NCBI GenBank assembly: GCA_043817345.1
Contig: JBDRGZ010000019.1
Span: 1 to 14,047, forward strand
Source of the DNA: CAYSXS01 sp043817345
GTDB lineage: Bacteria > Patescibacteriota > Patescibacteriia > UBA2196
Direction of reading: 5' to 3'
Length of the DNA: 14,047 bases
Shown: piece after piece, positions 12,861 through 14,047 of the stretch
How the letters are laid out: the number at the start of each line of letters is the position of its first letter
Numbering within the stretch: the first letter of the stretch is position 1
Translations under genes and position numbers: made by a program
Notes under the pieces: model-generated
What the model was told of the DNA's origin: nothing
Database searches by the model: none
Seen by the model: only the letters and a program-made list of their open reading frames with translations

Positions 12861-13661
12861 ATGCATAAAAACACATATCTTAATTTAATAAAAAAGAACT
12901 GGCAGGTGGTTGCATTATCTACTGCAATTTTGGTACTATTAACCATTATTGTTAGTTTAGTTCAACCTTTTGAGTATAGATCTAAAACTGGATTTTTGAT
13001 TGTTCAAAGACAAACACAGAATTTAGATGCTTATGCTGCTGCTAGAGCTTCTGAACGCTTAGCTTCTAATCTAGCCAATGTTATTGAAACTGATTCTTTC
13101 TATAACAAAGTGTTAAATTCTGGATTCAGAATTAATATCGATTGGCCGGAAAAGGAAGATAAACTAAGAAAGGCATGGCAAAAAATGATTGATACTAGCG
13201 TATCACCAGAATCTGGAATAATGACTGTAAATGTGTACAACAAAGATAAAGCACAGGCAGAAATAGTTTCTAGAGCAATTGCTTCAGTTTTAATTAAGGA
13301 TTCAGCAGAATATCACGGTGGTGGTAGTTCAGTAGTTATTAAAATGGTTAATACACCTTTAGTATCTAACTATCCAGTTAGACCAAATATATTACTAAAT
13401 GTTTTTTCAGCTTTAGTGTTAGGTTTAATCTTAAGTTCTGGATATGTGATATATAAAGGGTATGATAATGTTTCAGATCACCCCAAAGATTCCGAATACT
13501 CGGAATACGGGGTAAAAAATCTTAATTCAGATGTAACAGAAATTCAAGAAGAAATAAGTAATGAAGGATTTCAATCCCGAGGTCTCGGGAAAATGGAACA
13601 GGCACCTATTAAAACTATGTTGTCTGAACCATTTGGTAAGAAATATTATTTTGAAGATTAA
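12861..13661 (+). CDS. Wzz-like (polysaccharide chain-length determinant type) membrane protein
   Basis: Proteins of this type set chain length or join transport of surface polysaccharides; they have two membrane helices with an extracytoplasmic loop. Here membrane helix 1 is at 17-35, the loop at about 36-170 starts with EYRSKTGFLIVQ (38-49), and helix 2 is at 176-198 after YPVRPN (171-176), the typical proline-rich entry. No Walker kinase domain is present, so it is not a Wzc-type fusion. The cytoplasmic tail (200-266) looks unstructured and its DNA holds two palindromes (13481-13512 and 13575-13590), a sign of in-frame repeat insertion. The tail ends KKYYFED. The 266-residue length is moderate for the family. 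The start at 12861 has no Shine-Dalgarno motif but follows a good promoter. A secreted fibronectin III-like gene follows 53 bases later. Confidence 0.8.
   Translation: MHKNTYLNLIKKNWQVVALSTAILVLLTIIVSLVQPFEYRSKTGFLIVQRQTQNLDAYAAARASERLASNLANVIETDSFYNKVLNSGFRINIDWPEKEDKLRKAWQKMIDTSVSPESGIMTVNVYNKDKAQAEIVSRAIASVLIKDSAEYHGGGSSVVIKMVNTPLVSNYPVRPNILLNVFSALVLGLILSSGYVIYKGYDNVSDHPKDSEYSEYGVKNLNSDVTEIQEEISNEGFQSRGLGKMEQAPIKTMLSEPFGKKYYFED
13481..13512. repeat. In-frame palindrome in the Wzz-like tail (1)
   Basis: CCCC (13481-13484) pairs with GGGG (13509-13512) and ATTCCGA (13489-13495) with TCGGAAT (13500-13506) around ATAC. It encodes roughly PKDSEYSEYG, and its G+C content stands out from the gene. 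Confidence 0.6.
13575..13590. repeat. In-frame palindrome in the Wzz-like tail (2)
   Basis: TCCCGAG (13575-13581), GT, CTCGGGA (13584-13590): a perfect seven-pair inverted repeat coding for SRGLG. Confidence 0.6.
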
Positions 13662-13682
13662 TATAAATAATTAATAACTAAA

Positions 13683-13703
13683 AACTAATAACTAATAACT
13701 AAT
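13683..13703 (+). repeat. Three tandem AACTAAT units
   Basis: Three copies of AACTAAT follow each other between the Wzz-like stop and the next ATG, with related AATAACTAA sequence just before. Read on the plus strand they contain TAA in more than one frame, so they also stop any read-through. Confidence 0.65.
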
Positions 13704-13714
13704 AATAAAAGTAT

Positions 13715-14047
13715 ATGAACAAGAAAAATTTTAAATTCAAAACAGTTATTTTAAGCTTAGTGTTTGCTATGCTTATAACTCTAGTACCAGTTAGTACAGG
13801 TGTTAGAGCAGAAGATACAGAAATATTTAATATTTCAGTATCTACACAGTCTACCACTGCAAGTATTAAGTGGTACACTAACAAGTCGATTGAAGGTGAA
13901 TTAAAGTATGGTCGTAAAGATCAAGGTATTAGATCTGTTATTACTACAGATAAAAGAACTGATTGGCATAGATATACTTTAAGGGATTTAAGTCCGAACA
14001 CTACATATAAGTACCAAGTTATTGCTAAAGATAGTAATGGTAAAGTA
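13715..14047 (+). CDS. Partial secreted protein with fibronectin type III-like domain
   Basis: The first 111 residues are seen and the frame is open to the right edge. A signal peptide is clear: MNKKNFKFK, a hydrophobic core (10-25) and probable cleavage after A32 (GVRA, then EDTE). Residues 36 onward look like a fibronectin type III or purple-acid-phosphatase N-terminal type beta sandwich: TTASIKWYTNKSIEGELKYG (47-66) and LRDLSPNTTYKYQVIAKDSN (89-108), with the usual L..L.P.T.Y.Y.V.A.D pattern. It likely acts on the cell surface or in secretion. It follows the Wzz-like gene by 53 bases with no terminator, so the two may be one unit. No Shine-Dalgarno motif is seen. The minus-strand frame 13699-13884 is a shadow. 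Whether an enzyme domain or more repeats follow cannot be known from here. Confidence 0.8.
   Translation, partial: MNKKNFKFKTVILSLVFAMLITLVPVSTGVRAEDTEIFNISVSTQSTTASIKWYTNKSIEGELKYGRKDQGIRSVITTDKRTDWHRYTLRDLSPNTTYKYQVIAKDSNGKV

Noticed and set aside
449..13661. Possible reassigned TGA codon, since none of the nine complete genes ends in TGA
   Set aside because: Nine stops (five TAA, four TAG) are too few for a conclusion; conserved glycine and tryptophan positions use normal codons and no family member needs an in-frame TGA.
1..14047. tRNA or rRNA genes
   Set aside because: No cloverleaf-like stretch or rRNA motif was seen in the intergenic regions by eye.

Overview
The window looks like a chromosomal piece of an AT-rich bacterium of the Candidate Phyla Radiation (Patescibacteria). 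The reasons are the low GC (about 31% in a hand-counted stretch of the largest gene), the cut-down spc ribosomal-protein cluster (rplO-secY-adk-map), the 102-aa protein that resembles DUF5663 as I remember that family, many short palindromic repeats between genes, and mostly absent Shine-Dalgarno sequences. This placement is inference; nothing in the window fixes the lineage below that level.

Layout. Positions 1-278 hold the 5' part of an unrecognised minus-strand gene that runs off the left edge. Positions 449-3976 carry housekeeping genes on the plus strand: ribosomal protein L15, SecY, adenylate kinase and methionine aminopeptidase. They are separated by dispersed inverted repeats and by a strong terminator after secY. 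Positions 4046-9581 hold a two-gene unit: a 102-aa helical protein followed 4 nt later by a 1740-aa coiled-coil protein with two membrane-prone segments. Positions 9582-9952 are a nest of repeats ending in a bidirectional terminator. Positions 9953-11026 hold a minus-strand gene for a secreted protein with a trimer-type coiled coil. Its base composition differs from the neighbours (about 47% GC by hand count), and upstream of it lie two consensus promoters and a long structured leader whose anti-Shine-Dalgarno segment can pair with the ribosome binding site. Positions 11215-12712 hold an archaeal-type AAA ATPase/DUF234 gene whose promoter is built into three AGTATACT palindromes, followed by a terminator. 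Positions 12753-14047 start a cell-surface unit: a Wzz-like protein with a structured leader, then a secreted fibronectin type III-like protein cut by the right edge.

How the genes relate. L15, SecY, Adk and Map belong to protein synthesis, export, nucleotide balance and N-terminal processing and are normally neighbours. The 102-aa/1740-aa pair is a separate unit with its own possible promoter, and its function is unknown. The last two genes suggest work at the cell envelope. The most unusual regulation is on the secreted coiled-coil gene (leader 10676-10860) and on the ATPase gene (11215-11258).
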